From Candidatus Culexmicrobium profundum (lineage in GTDB: Archaea; Thermoproteota; Methanomethylicia; Culexarchaeales; Culexmicrobiaceae): 10,918 nt of DNA. The DNA is taken from the NCBI GenBank assembly GCA_025061245.1, contig JANZKD010000049.1:1-10918 (forward strand), read 5' to 3'. Of the stretch, positions 1-7,006 are shown in pieces. The translations under genes were made by a program, and so were the position numbers. A model generated the notes under the pieces. The model saw only the letters and a program-made list of their open reading frames with translations, was not told where the DNA came from and searched no databases. Every line of letters begins with the position of its first letter. Position 1 is the stretch's first letter.

Positions 1-138
1 ACAATACCTTCTGTCGTGACTGTTAGAGATTATAGGTTGGCAATTAGTGAGGCTAAGGAGTTTTACAAGAAATTGATTAAGAGTGTTGAAGTTGAAAAAT
101 TAGGTGAAATGTATGGTTATGGGAGGGTTAAGAAGTGA
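1..138 (+). CDS. C-terminal end of an upstream protein (possibly HerA), 5' truncated by window
   Basis: The frame starting at base 1 is open from the window edge to a TGA at 136-138 and gives 45 residues. The visible tail begins TIPSVVTVRDYRLA and continues as a charged, helix-like stretch rich in Lys and Glu. Its stop overlaps the GTG start of mre11 (GTGA), so the two genes are translationally coupled. Archaeal mre11-rad50 operons usually also hold the bipolar helicase/translocase HerA and the nuclease NurA, and HerA is often directly upstream of mre11. That neighbourhood is the only reason to suggest HerA; no diagnostic motif lies in this short tail. That it is the end of a real gene is fairly safe; its identity is not. 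Confidence 0.7.
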   Translation, partial: TIPSVVTVRDYRLAISEAKEFYKKLIKSVEVEKLGEMYGYGRVKK

Positions 139-1376
139 GTAAACTTAGAATTCTTCATACAGCTGATTTTCATTTGGGTGTTGGATTAAAGGGGGCTGAA
201 ACTAATTCAATTGTTATACAGCGAAGACATCTTGATTTTATAACCCAGCTTAAAAGAATTAGTAGTATTGCCATTGAAAATGAATGTGACTTTGTAGTTA
301 TTTCCGGGGATGTTTTTCATTCCTTTAGGCCTAGTGGTTTCTTGTTAAATGAGTTTTCAAGATTTGTTGCAAGTCTGACTGAGAATAATATTTATGTGAT
401 TGTGATAGCTGGCAATCATGATCAGCCTAGAACTTCGAGGACGGAAGCCTACTTGAAGGCTCTTCATGAAGTTAGGGCTCCAAGATTTTATTACTTTAAG
501 ACGCCTGGTTCAATTACTCTTAATGGTTTTAGAAGTAATCGTAAAGTAAAATTTGTATGTTTACCTTATCTTCCTCCCAGCGTTTTAGATAGTTCTAAGT
601 ATATTAATCTAATAGATGAGACTTTATCGGAATTAGTTGAAGAGAAGAGTGAAGAGTACGACTATCTTGTGGTTTTGGCACACTTCTATGTTGAAGGTGC
701 TAAAATCGGTTCCCTTCCTTCTTATCTTCCTATTTATGATGTAAGAGTTCCTAAAAGTATTTTTAAGAGAGATGATGTGAACTATGTTGCTTTAGGTCAT
801 ATACATTTATTTCAAGAATTATCCCCCTCCATTGTGTATCCTGGTTCTATTGAGCGAATGAATTTTGGAGAGGAAGATGAGGATAAGGGTGTTGTACTAG
901 TGGAGGAGATTAATGGTGATTTAAAGCCTTCCTTCAAGAAACTTCCATGTCGCCCTCTAATCACCCTACCTAAAAGTAAATTTGGTTTTACTGAAAAGGT
1001 GTTTGATTTAACTGGAGTACTTAACCCAACTAGGAAGCTCATTGAAGTATTGTCTCCCCTAAATCTTCCTAAGGAGGCTATTGTAAGATTGATGGTTAAA
1101 CTTCCCTATGGTAAGGGTATAGCGAAAGAAGAATTAACAAAGCTTATGAAGGAAAAGAAAGTTATGCATTGGTTCGTAGAGCTTGTGAGAGTTAGGGATG
1201 AAGACGTTATCTCGCATGTTAGACCCTTCAGAGATGTAAAGGATGCATTTAAGGATTATATTGAACATGTTTTTATTAAGAGGCAGGGTAAAGCTTTTCC
1301 AAAGGATTTAGTGGATCTCATTGTAACTGAAGGTTTAAAGATTATTGAGGAAATTGAGAGGGAAGAAGTGCCATGA
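135..1376 (+). CDS. mre11: DNA double-strand break repair nuclease Mre11
   Basis: This is the Mn-dependent 3'-5' exonuclease/endonuclease that pairs with Rad50 to process double-strand breaks before homologous recombination. The 413-residue length is normal for archaea. All calcineurin-like phosphoesterase motifs are visible: D11-x-H13 in TADFHLG, D59 in SGDVFH, GNHD at 93-96, H183 in LAHFYVEG, and GHIH at 221-224, followed by YPGS at 235-238. These supply the two-metal site. The region after about residue 260 fits the capping domain, and the charged C-terminal end fits the part that binds the base of the Rad50 coiled coil. The GTG start overlaps the upstream TGA and is preceded by GGGAGGG at 121-127 with a 7-base spacer. 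The end overlaps the rad50 ATG by four bases. No active-site residue appears to be missing. Confidence 0.96.
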   Translation: MSKLRILHTADFHLGVGLKGAETNSIVIQRRHLDFITQLKRISSIAIENECDFVVISGDVFHSFRPSGFLLNEFSRFVASLTENNIYVIVIAGNHDQPRTSRTEAYLKALHEVRAPRFYYFKTPGSITLNGFRSNRKVKFVCLPYLPPSVLDSSKYINLIDETLSELVEEKSEEYDYLVVLAHFYVEGAKIGSLPSYLPIYDVRVPKSIFKRDDVNYVALGHIHLFQELSPSIVYPGSIERMNFGEEDEDKGVVLVEEINGDLKPSFKKLPCRPLITLPKSKFGFTEKVFDLTGVLNPTRKLIEVLSPLNLPKEAIVRLMVKLPYGKGIAKEELTKLMKEKKVMHWFVELVRVRDEDVISHVRPFRDVKDAFKDYIEHVFIKRQGKAFPKDLVDLIVTEGLKIIEEIEREEVP

Positions 1377-3844
1377 TAATTAAGAGAATAAAAGTAGAAA
1401 ACTTTGCTACCTATAAAAATGCTGAATTAGATTTTAGTAGGTTAGGGTCTACTATATCTGTTTTTGGTAGTACGGGTGCAGGTAAAACAACTTTTTTCGT
1501 GGATGCTATTACGATTGCTCTATATGGTCGTGCATATGGACAGTTAGAAAGGAAGTTTGCTAGACAGGTAATTCCAAGATGGGCTTCAAGGTCTAGAATT
1601 GAAGTGGATTTTGAGGCTTATGATGGATCAATGTATCGAATAATTAGAATTTTAAGGAAGGATAAAAATCCTGATGCTTTTCTTTATAAAATTAATGAGC
1701 AAGGACAAATTGAAAAATTAATAGCATCAAAAGTTAAAGCTGTTGAGAGAGAGGTAATAAAGTTAATAGGTTTAGATTTCACTACTTTCATAAACACCAT
1801 TGTAGTGAGGCAGGGAAGGGTTGCTGAATTAATAAGTAGAGATTTAGATCGATCGGAAAGGAGGAAAATCTTCTTAAAGGCCTTTAATATTGATTTTACT
1901 CCGCATAAGGAGAGGGCGAGAAAATTATATCATGAAGCTAGAAGAGAGCTAGATAAAGTTATTTTTGAGATTGAAAGAGTTAAGGAGGAAATTCAGAGAG
2001 AACCTGAGGTAAAATCTAGTATTGTACAATTAGAGTTAAAGTTAAGGGAAGTTAATGACCGCATTAAAAAACTGCAAGAAAATAAACTAGGTATAGAAGA
2101 GCAAATCGATGTTCTTCAAGATAAGAAGTTCGAAATTGAGCGGAAATTAGTGGAATTAAAGGGAGTTTATAATCTTTTAGAGAAGTGTGAGGGTGAGCTT
2201 CAATATGTAACTAGTGAACTTTCACATTTAGAGGAGTTTGTTAAGAAGAAAGATGTTCTTGAGAAGAAGTGTGAACTGCTAAGTCAGCAATTATCCTTTT
2301 TGGAGGAATTATTTACACTTGAACAAGAAGCAAATGTTATTACTAGGAATATTTCGCACTTAGAGCAGATGATTGTTGATAGAGATTCTTTGGTTAATAG
2401 AATTGAAATGACTAAGAAAAGAATTTCTCAACTTAAAGAGGAAATTTCCAGGCTGGAGGTTGAATTGAAACGTTATGCTGATCTTAAAAATAAGTTAAAT
2501 AGTATTGAAATGGAAATTTCTAGACTTGAGGGATATTATGGCTTTATTGAGGATAGTATTTCTGTTTTAAAGGATAGAATGAAAGCTGAGATAAGATGTC
2601 CAGTTTGTAATACTCCATTGACGAGGGAAAGAGCCGAGGAGGCGATTTCGCATTTAAATGAGGAGATAAGTAGGGTTAAGAAACGTGTTGATCAATTAAA
2701 AATGGATAGACGTTCAATAATTTTTGAAATTGAAAGCTTAGGTGATGTTAAGGAGAAGTTAAAGCAAAAGGAGATTGAACTTTCTTCTCAAACTAGTGAT
2801 TTAAAGAATTTAACGGAAAGGTTGGAGGGTGTCAATTCTATTTTAGCTAAGATTAGTGAGGAGCAAATTAGGCTTGAATCAATTAAATCTGAGTTTTCTA
2901 AGCTTTCAAGTCGTTTCTCTCTTTTATATGGTGTTGTTTTGAGGATTGGTTCGGTTGAAGATAGACTTCTTAAAGTTAAGAGAGAATATGAAGAATTGCA
3001 TAGAAAATTAATTGAAATTGGTGAGGCTTCGGGTAAAATTGAGGGATTGCTGAATCGTAAAGCTGAATTGGAGAATCAAATCAAAGAGTTGAAATTAAAG
3101 ATAAATGAGTATCCAAAAATTGAGGAATTACAATCTGAGTTAGAGAAGTTAACTTTAAAGTTAAATTCTTTATCTAAGAAACTTGAAGATGTAAATTTAC
3201 AATTGCAAAGTGAAAGTAGAATTAAGGGAAGTATTGAGGCGCAATTAAATCAATATATGACGTTACTGCGAGAGATAAGTGAATTGAAAAAGAAGCTTAG
3301 TGATTTAGAGGTTAAACGAGACGAATTAGAAAGGAAAGTTGAGGCCTATAGATTCTTGTATCAATCTATCTTTCATGAAAAAGGTTTGCCTTTGATGCTA
3401 CTTAAAACGTATATTGAACGAGTTGAGGAGTGGGCTGATAATTATATTTCAAAGTTTCTGCCTGGAAAAAGTATTAGGATTGAAGCTACTGAGGATGCTG
3501 TTTCTATAATTGTTTATGATGAAGCTACTATTCGGGATTTAACAACTTATTCGGGTGGAGAAACTGTTCTCTTAGGTTTTGCTATTAGATTAGGTATAGC
3601 TAAGGCTTTAGCTGAGAGGGCTGGCGTAGTTCCCCGATTTTTAATTATTGATGAAGGTTTCGGGCCATTGAGCCGAGAATTTAGGGAGGAATTGCTTAAA
3701 ACTTTAAATGAACTTCAGAGAGACTATAGTTACATAGTGGTTATATCTCATGTTGATGAAGTTAGGGATAGTCCCTACTTTGAAAGTCAAGTTCATATTT
3801 ACAAGGATGAGAATGGCTTAAGTCATATTGAAGTTTTAAGGTGA
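1373..3844 (+). CDS. rad50: DNA double-strand break repair ATPase Rad50
   Basis: This SMC-like ATPase (823 residues) dimerises on ATP binding, controls Mre11 nuclease access and tethers DNA ends. The N-terminal lobe carries Walker A as FGSTGAGKTT (31-40; K38, T39) and the Q-loop at Q147 in VVRQGR. A long Lys/Glu/Leu-rich coiled coil spans about 180-680 and is interrupted by the zinc hook CPVC at 409-412, almost midway. The C-terminal lobe has the ABC signature YSGGE (S727-E730), Walker B LIIDEGFG with D760 and E761, and the switch histidine H793 in ISHVDE. The P-loop reads STGAGK where many Rad50s have NGAGK; SbcC-type and some archaeal proteins also have TG. Its ATG start overlaps the mre11 stop (ATGA), implying coupled 1:1 synthesis. 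It is slightly shorter than the roughly 880 residues of well-studied archaeal Rad50s, which suggests somewhat shorter coils. Confidence 0.97.
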   Translation: MIIKRIKVENFATYKNAELDFSRLGSTISVFGSTGAGKTTFFVDAITIALYGRAYGQLERKFARQVIPRWASRSRIEVDFEAYDGSMYRIIRILRKDKNPDAFLYKINEQGQIEKLIASKVKAVEREVIKLIGLDFTTFINTIVVRQGRVAELISRDLDRSERRKIFLKAFNIDFTPHKERARKLYHEARRELDKVIFEIERVKEEIQREPEVKSSIVQLELKLREVNDRIKKLQENKLGIEEQIDVLQDKKFEIERKLVELKGVYNLLEKCEGELQYVTSELSHLEEFVKKKDVLEKKCELLSQQLSFLEELFTLEQEANVITRNISHLEQMIVDRDSLVNRIEMTKKRISQLKEEISRLEVELKRYADLKNKLNSIEMEISRLEGYYGFIEDSISVLKDRMKAEIRCPVCNTPLTRERAEEAISHLNEEISRVKKRVDQLKMDRRSIIFEIESLGDVKEKLKQKEIELSSQTSDLKNLTERLEGVNSILAKISEEQIRLESIKSEFSKLSSRFSLLYGVVLRIGSVEDRLLKVKREYEELHRKLIEIGEASGKIEGLLNRKAELENQIKELKLKINEYPKIEELQSELEKLTLKLNSLSKKLEDVNLQLQSESRIKGSIEAQLNQYMTLLREISELKKKLSDLEVKRDELERKVEAYRFLYQSIFHEKGLPLMLLKTYIERVEEWADNYISKFLPGKSIRIEATEDAVSIIVYDEATIRDLTTYSGGETVLLGFAIRLGIAKALAERAGVVPRFLIIDEGFGPLSREFREELLKTLNELQRDYSYIVVISHVDEVRDSPYFESQVHIYKDENGLSHIEVLR

Positions 3845-3855
3845 TTGTGCGAAAG

Positions 3856-3864
3856 ATATATTTT
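3856..3864 (+). promoter_or_regulatory. Predicted archaeal TATA box of the dtxR-feoAB operon
   Basis: ATATATTTT lies in the 43-base gap between rad50 and the DtxR-like gene. Archaeal TATA boxes sit about 25 bases before the transcript start, which would place initiation close to the ATG at 3888 and give a leaderless or nearly leaderless mRNA. No Shine-Dalgarno sequence is visible before that ATG, which fits. The assignment rests on position and A+T richness only. Confidence 0.55.
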
Positions 3865-3877
3865 ACTTTTCGTAAAA
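3861..3877 (+). promoter_or_regulatory. Palindrome between TATA box and start codon, candidate operator
   Basis: TTTTAC (3861-3866) and GTAAAA (3872-3877) form a perfect 6-base inverted repeat with a 5-base spacer, 17 bases in total. It starts inside the TATA box and ends 11 bases before the ATG of the DtxR-like repressor. A second inverted repeat overlaps it: TTTCG (3868-3872) with CGAAA (3879-3883), and another CGAAA lies at 3850-3854. A repressor bound here would block assembly of the transcription machinery, so autoregulation by the DtxR-like protein is a natural guess. It does not resemble the classic DtxR or MntR consensus operators, and a 6-base palindrome in A+T-rich DNA can occur by chance. 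Confidence 0.4.
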
Positions 3878-3887
3878 CCGAAATTTG

Positions 3888-4352
3888 ATGTCGAGAACTT
3901 ATTTGAAGCGCACTTATGAGGATTATCTCAAGGTGATTTATACTCTATCTAATCAAGGTGAAAAATGGATTACTACTTCTCAAATTGCTCATGCTTTAGG
4001 TGTTTCGCCTTCAACTGTTACTGAAACTATTCAGAAATTGGCTCAAAATGGACTTTGTAATTATATTCCATATAAGGGGACAAAATTGACGAAGATGGGT
4101 GAAAGTATAGCGAAGGTTACTCTTTCTAAATGTAGAGTTCTGGAGCGTCTATATCATGATGTGTTGAAAGTGGAGTTAACTTCTGATGTATTGGCTGAAA
4201 TTTGCGTTATTGAACATGCATTAACTGTCAATAGTTTAAAGAAGATATGTTATTTACTGAATTATCCTCATAAATGTCCTCATGGGAATATTATTCCTTG
4301 TAATCAATTATGCTTAAAAAATGGTAAGTGTATTGCGGAGGTTTCATTATGA
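3888..4352 (+). CDS. DtxR/MntR-family metal-dependent transcriptional repressor, Cys-rich C-terminus
   Basis: Two-domain repressor of 154 residues, probably sensing Fe(II) and controlling the feo genes behind it. The winged helix spans about 10-72 and includes the recognition-helix motif VSPSTVTETIQKL. The dimerisation/metal domain follows, with the family motif C106-x2-E109-H110 (EICVIEHALT) and the typical end CPHGNIIP. By alignment from memory, D12 matches the MntR ligand D8; K15 replaces E11; C82 replaces the usual His before the long helix; and C106 matches Cys102 of iron-sensing DtxR rather than Glu99 of MntR. The last 25 residues hold C130, C138, C142 and C148 (C-x7-C-x3-C-x5-C), a possible Zn or Fe-S site. 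There is no C-terminal SH3-like domain. A TTG codon lies directly before the chosen ATG, but the ATG fits the TATA spacing. Family assignment is firm; the metal is inferred. Confidence 0.9.
   Translation: MSRTYLKRTYEDYLKVIYTLSNQGEKWITTSQIAHALGVSPSTVTETIQKLAQNGLCNYIPYKGTKLTKMGESIAKVTLSKCRVLERLYHDVLKVELTSDVLAEICVIEHALTVNSLKKICYLLNYPHKCPHGNIIPCNQLCLKNGKCIAEVSL
4337..4341 (+). promoter_or_regulatory. Ribosome binding site of the feoA-fusion gene
   Basis: GGAGG lies 7 bases before the ATG at 4349 and inside the last codons of the upstream dtxR-like gene. It supports the ATG over the in-frame GTG at 4328, which would place the site inside the coding sequence. Confidence 0.8.
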
Positions 4353-4981
4353 TCTTTAGGAAGAGGAGAATTGAAAAGTTGATTCCATGCATACTTGAAG
4401 TCTTAACTATTTTTAAAGCTGATAAGGTTAAGCCTTCACCTGAATTAATAGCTAAAAGGCTTGGTGTTAGTGTTGATTTAGTTAGAGATGCTCTTAAAGT
4501 TGCTTTTGAAAGAGATTTGATTAAACCTGACACTTATGATTTGACTAATAGTGGAAGGGCTTTGCTTATTCGGCATAGGGAAAGTTTTCTTCATGATAAG
4601 TATCTACATAGATTCACTCTTCCATGGAGAGATTTTTCTAAGTTTAAGGATGCTGATGATCATTTATCTTTAAAGCATGGATTGGGTAGTGAAGGTTTAA
4701 CTCGGTTAAAAGTCTCTTTAAGTTCGCTTACTGGTAGGATTGAGGAGTTGAAGCCTCTTTCTTCCCTTTCTCCGGGGAGTAGGGGAGTTATTGAGTTTAC
4801 AGTTGGAGGTTATGGTTTACTTAGAAGATTAGCTGATATGGGTTTAACGCCTGGTACTGAGGTTGTTATAGTTAGAAATGCTCCTTTTGGTGGACCTATT
4901 GTAATTCAAGTTAGAGGTAGCTCTGTTGCTCTTGGTAGAGGTGTTGCTTCTAAGGTTTTTGTGAGATTGATTGGTGATTGA
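4349..4981 (+). CDS. Winged-helix / His-rich / FeoA-domain fusion protein
   Basis: A 210-residue protein in three parts. Residues about 1-75 look like a winged helix (PSPELIAKRLGVSVDLVRDAL, then TNSGRALL like the wing end of MarR/DtxR proteins). Residues about 75-115 are rich in His and acidic residues, with H76, H82, H87, H105 and H110 (HRESFLHDKYLH; DHLSLKHGLG), a plausible metal site. Residues about 136-209 form an SH3-like FeoA domain (GSRGVIEF, LADMGLTPGTEV, NAPFGGPI, VALGRGVA). FeoA domains bind and assist FeoB. The order of helix-turn-helix, metal/dimer region and SH3-like domain mimics full-length DtxR/IdeR, so it may be a second iron-responsive regulator as well as the FeoA partner. 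The ATG overlaps the upstream TGA (ATGA) and has a good GGAGG site. Similar architectures exist in archaeal Feo loci as far as I recall; their function is not established. Confidence 0.85.
   Translation: MIFRKRRIEKLIPCILEVLTIFKADKVKPSPELIAKRLGVSVDLVRDALKVAFERDLIKPDTYDLTNSGRALLIRHRESFLHDKYLHRFTLPWRDFSKFKDADDHLSLKHGLGSEGLTRLKVSLSSLTGRIEELKPLSSLSPGSRGVIEFTVGGYGLLRRLADMGLTPGTEVVIVRNAPFGGPIVIQVRGSSVALGRGVASKVFVRLIGD
4973..4979 (+). promoter_or_regulatory. Ribosome binding site that decides the feoB start
   Basis: GGTGATT matches the 3' half of the archaeal Shine-Dalgarno consensus GGAGGTGATC. Its GG pair ends 8 bases before the GTG at 4983. This favours 4983 over the in-frame TTG at 4971 and GTG at 4974, which lack a comparable site. 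Confidence 0.6.
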
Positions 4982-4982
4982 A

Positions 4983-6953
4983 GTGTCTATTAAGCGCATA
5001 GTTTTAGCGTTAGCTGGTAATCCAAATGTTGGTAAAAGTGTAATTTTTAATCAATTAACTGGTGCTAGTCAAACTGTTGGTAATTGGCCTGGTAAAACGG
5101 TTGAGAGGGCTGAGGGAAAACTTCATTTTAAAGGATATGAAATTTATGTTCTCGACCTACCTGGCACATATTCTCTGTCAGCATATTCTCAGGAGGAGAT
5201 TGTTGCGAGAGATTATATTGCTATTGAGAGGCCTGATATTGTAGTTAATATTGTTGATGCTTCTGCTCTTGAGAGAAATTTGTATTTGACGATTCAGCTT
5301 CTTGAACTTGAATCTCCGGTTGTTATTGCATTGAATTTGATGGATGTAGCTAGTAAGAAGGGTATTAAGATTGATGTTGAAGGTTTATCTAGAATTTTAG
5401 GTGTACCTGTGATTCCTACTATTGCAATTACTGGTTATGGTGTTGATAAGTTACTTTCAACGGTTATTGATGTGGTTGAAGGTAAGATTAAATTGAATCC
5501 ATTAAAGGTTAGGTATGGAAAGGAGGTTGAGGAGAAGGTTCAAAGCTTATCTAGAGCTATTTGGAATAATCTTCCAGAGTTGTGTTCAAAGTATCCTGCA
5601 AGATGGATTGCTGTAAAATTATTGGAGAGGGATGAAGAAATAGTTAAAAAGGTTTCAGGTTTTCCTAAAGGTTCACTTATATTGTTGTTGGCTGATGAAT
5701 TGGCTGATGAACTTGAAAGGCTTCATGGTGAACCTTCACCGATTATAATTGCTTGTGAGAGATACTCGATTATAACTAGTATTATTTCTAAGGTTCAATC
5801 AATATCGCCTGTTTCGAAGGTTACTTTATCTGAGAAGTTGGATTATGTAACTACTCATCCATTTTTAGGATATGTCATTCTGCTAGGTGTAATGTCAACT
5901 GTGTTTACTATAGTGTTTTTGGGTGGCAGTTTTTTGGAGGAGCTTCTTTCAATTTTATTTGAAGATATTTTGTTGTCTTATGTTGAAAAGGTGATTTTTG
6001 AGTGGTTTTCACCCTTTATTGCAGAGGTTATTTTAAATGGATTTTTCACTGGTATTGTTGCAGGTATAACTATTGCGATTCCCTATGTTTTTACTTTCTA
6101 TATACTTTTAGCTATATTGGAGGATTCTGGTTATCTTCCAAGAGCTGCATTTCTAATGGATAACTTGATGCATAAAATTGGTCTTCATGGTAAAGCTTTC
6201 ATTCCCTTATTGTTGGGTTACGGCTGCAATGTACCTGCATGTATTGGATGTAGGATTATGGAGACTGACCGTGAAAGATTGATTCTCGGCTTTCTAGTTG
6301 TTTTAATTCCATGTGCTGCTAGAACTGTAGTCATCTTAGGCCTGGTTGGAAAGTATATAGGGATATTTGCCGCCCTACTGCTATATGGAATTGATCTTTT
6401 AATTGTAGTTTTGCTTGGAAGATTGCTGTCAAAGAGTTTGCCCGGCAGTCCTGTTGGATTAATAATGGAGATGCCTGATTATCGTATGCCCTTGATTAAA
6501 GCTGTTTTAATTAAAACTTGGGTTAGAACAAAGGATTTCATTTATGTTGCTCTTCCATTGATTGTTCTTGGCAGTGTTATTTTAGAGTTGTTGAGAGTTT
6601 CTGGAGTTATTTGGGCTATTTCTTCTATGGCTAGCTTTGTCATTCAAGGCTTGCTTGGACTTCCATCGGAAACTGCTGTTCCTCTAATATTCGGTATTTT
6701 GAGAAAGGAGTTGACTTTAATAATACTCTTAGAGGTTTTTAATGTTAATGATTTTAGCTTGGTTTTATCTCCTTCTCAAATGATTGTTTTTTCAATTGTG
6801 ACGATGCTATACATACCGTGCATTGCTACTATTGCAGCTTTAGTGAGGGAATATGGTGTTAAGAGGGCATTTTTAATTTCTCTTCTAAGTATTTTGTTAG
6901 CTTTATTTGTGGGTATGATTACTAATGGTGTTTTATATATTCTGAAGTACTAG
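4983..6953 (+). CDS. feoB: Ferrous iron transport protein B (FeoB), GTPase-coupled Fe(II) permease
   Basis: FeoB imports Fe(II) across the cytoplasmic membrane under control of its N-terminal G domain. Counting from GTG 4983 (656 residues), G1 is GNPNVGKS (12-19), the switch region has GNWPGKT (33-39), G3 is DLPG (58-61) and G4 is NLMD (118-121); a G5-like loop lies near 145-151. A helical spacer follows to about 280, then a hydrophobic membrane region with many helices. Conserved membrane motifs are GYGCNVPAC (C415, C420), IPCAAR (C444) and IPCIAT (C613), matching the Gate motifs and Cys of known FeoBs. It is shorter than the 773-residue E. coli protein, and no FeoC or Cys-rich tail is present. 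The start lies one base after the TGA of the FeoA-fusion gene, so the two are probably co-translated. The very T-rich third codon positions match the neighbouring + strand genes. Confidence 0.96.
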   Translation: MSIKRIVLALAGNPNVGKSVIFNQLTGASQTVGNWPGKTVERAEGKLHFKGYEIYVLDLPGTYSLSAYSQEEIVARDYIAIERPDIVVNIVDASALERNLYLTIQLLELESPVVIALNLMDVASKKGIKIDVEGLSRILGVPVIPTIAITGYGVDKLLSTVIDVVEGKIKLNPLKVRYGKEVEEKVQSLSRAIWNNLPELCSKYPARWIAVKLLERDEEIVKKVSGFPKGSLILLLADELADELERLHGEPSPIIIACERYSIITSIISKVQSISPVSKVTLSEKLDYVTTHPFLGYVILLGVMSTVFTIVFLGGSFLEELLSILFEDILLSYVEKVIFEWFSPFIAEVILNGFFTGIVAGITIAIPYVFTFYILLAILEDSGYLPRAAFLMDNLMHKIGLHGKAFIPLLLGYGCNVPACIGCRIMETDRERLILGFLVVLIPCAARTVVILGLVGKYIGIFAALLLYGIDLLIVVLLGRLLSKSLPGSPVGLIMEMPDYRMPLIKAVLIKTWVRTKDFIYVALPLIVLGSVILELLRVSGVIWAISSMASFVIQGLLGLPSETAVPLIFGILRKELTLIILLEVFNVNDFSLVLSPSQMIVFSIVTMLYIPCIATIAALVREYGVKRAFLISLLSILLALFVGMITNGVLYILKY

Positions 6954-6993
6954 TTAACCTTTTATGTCACTCTTCTCAATTTTAGTTGAAATT

Positions 6994-7001
6994 GGCGGTG
7001 A
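6994..7001 (+). promoter_or_regulatory. Ribosome binding site that decides the ord-like start
   Basis: GGCGGTGA, one mismatch from GGAGGTGA, ends its core 8 bases before the ATG at 7007. It favours that ATG over the in-frame TTG at 6986 and GTG at 6998. The 53-base gap after feoB (6954-7006) holds short T-runs at 6960-6963 and 6980-6983 and no clear TATA box, so separate transcription from feoB is uncertain. Confidence 0.65.
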
Positions 7002-7006
7002 ATAAT

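Noticed and set aside
812..1042. 76-residue open frame on the - strand inside mre11
   Set aside because: Lies wholly inside a gene with all Mre11 motifs, and its translation is low-complexity and Ser-rich as expected for an antisense shadow.
3845..3887. Small RNA or riboswitch before the DtxR-like gene
   Set aside because: The gap is only 43 bases, and the TATA box spacing predicts almost no leader; a promoter with an operator explains it better.
4291..4533. 80-residue - strand frame across the dtxR/feoA-fusion junction
   Set aside because: Antisense to two well-supported overlapping genes; no recognisable motif and no promoter of its own.
5062..5244. 60-residue + strand frame inside feoB
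   Set aside because: Out-of-frame shadow of the FeoB G domain, which has all its GTPase motifs in the main frame.
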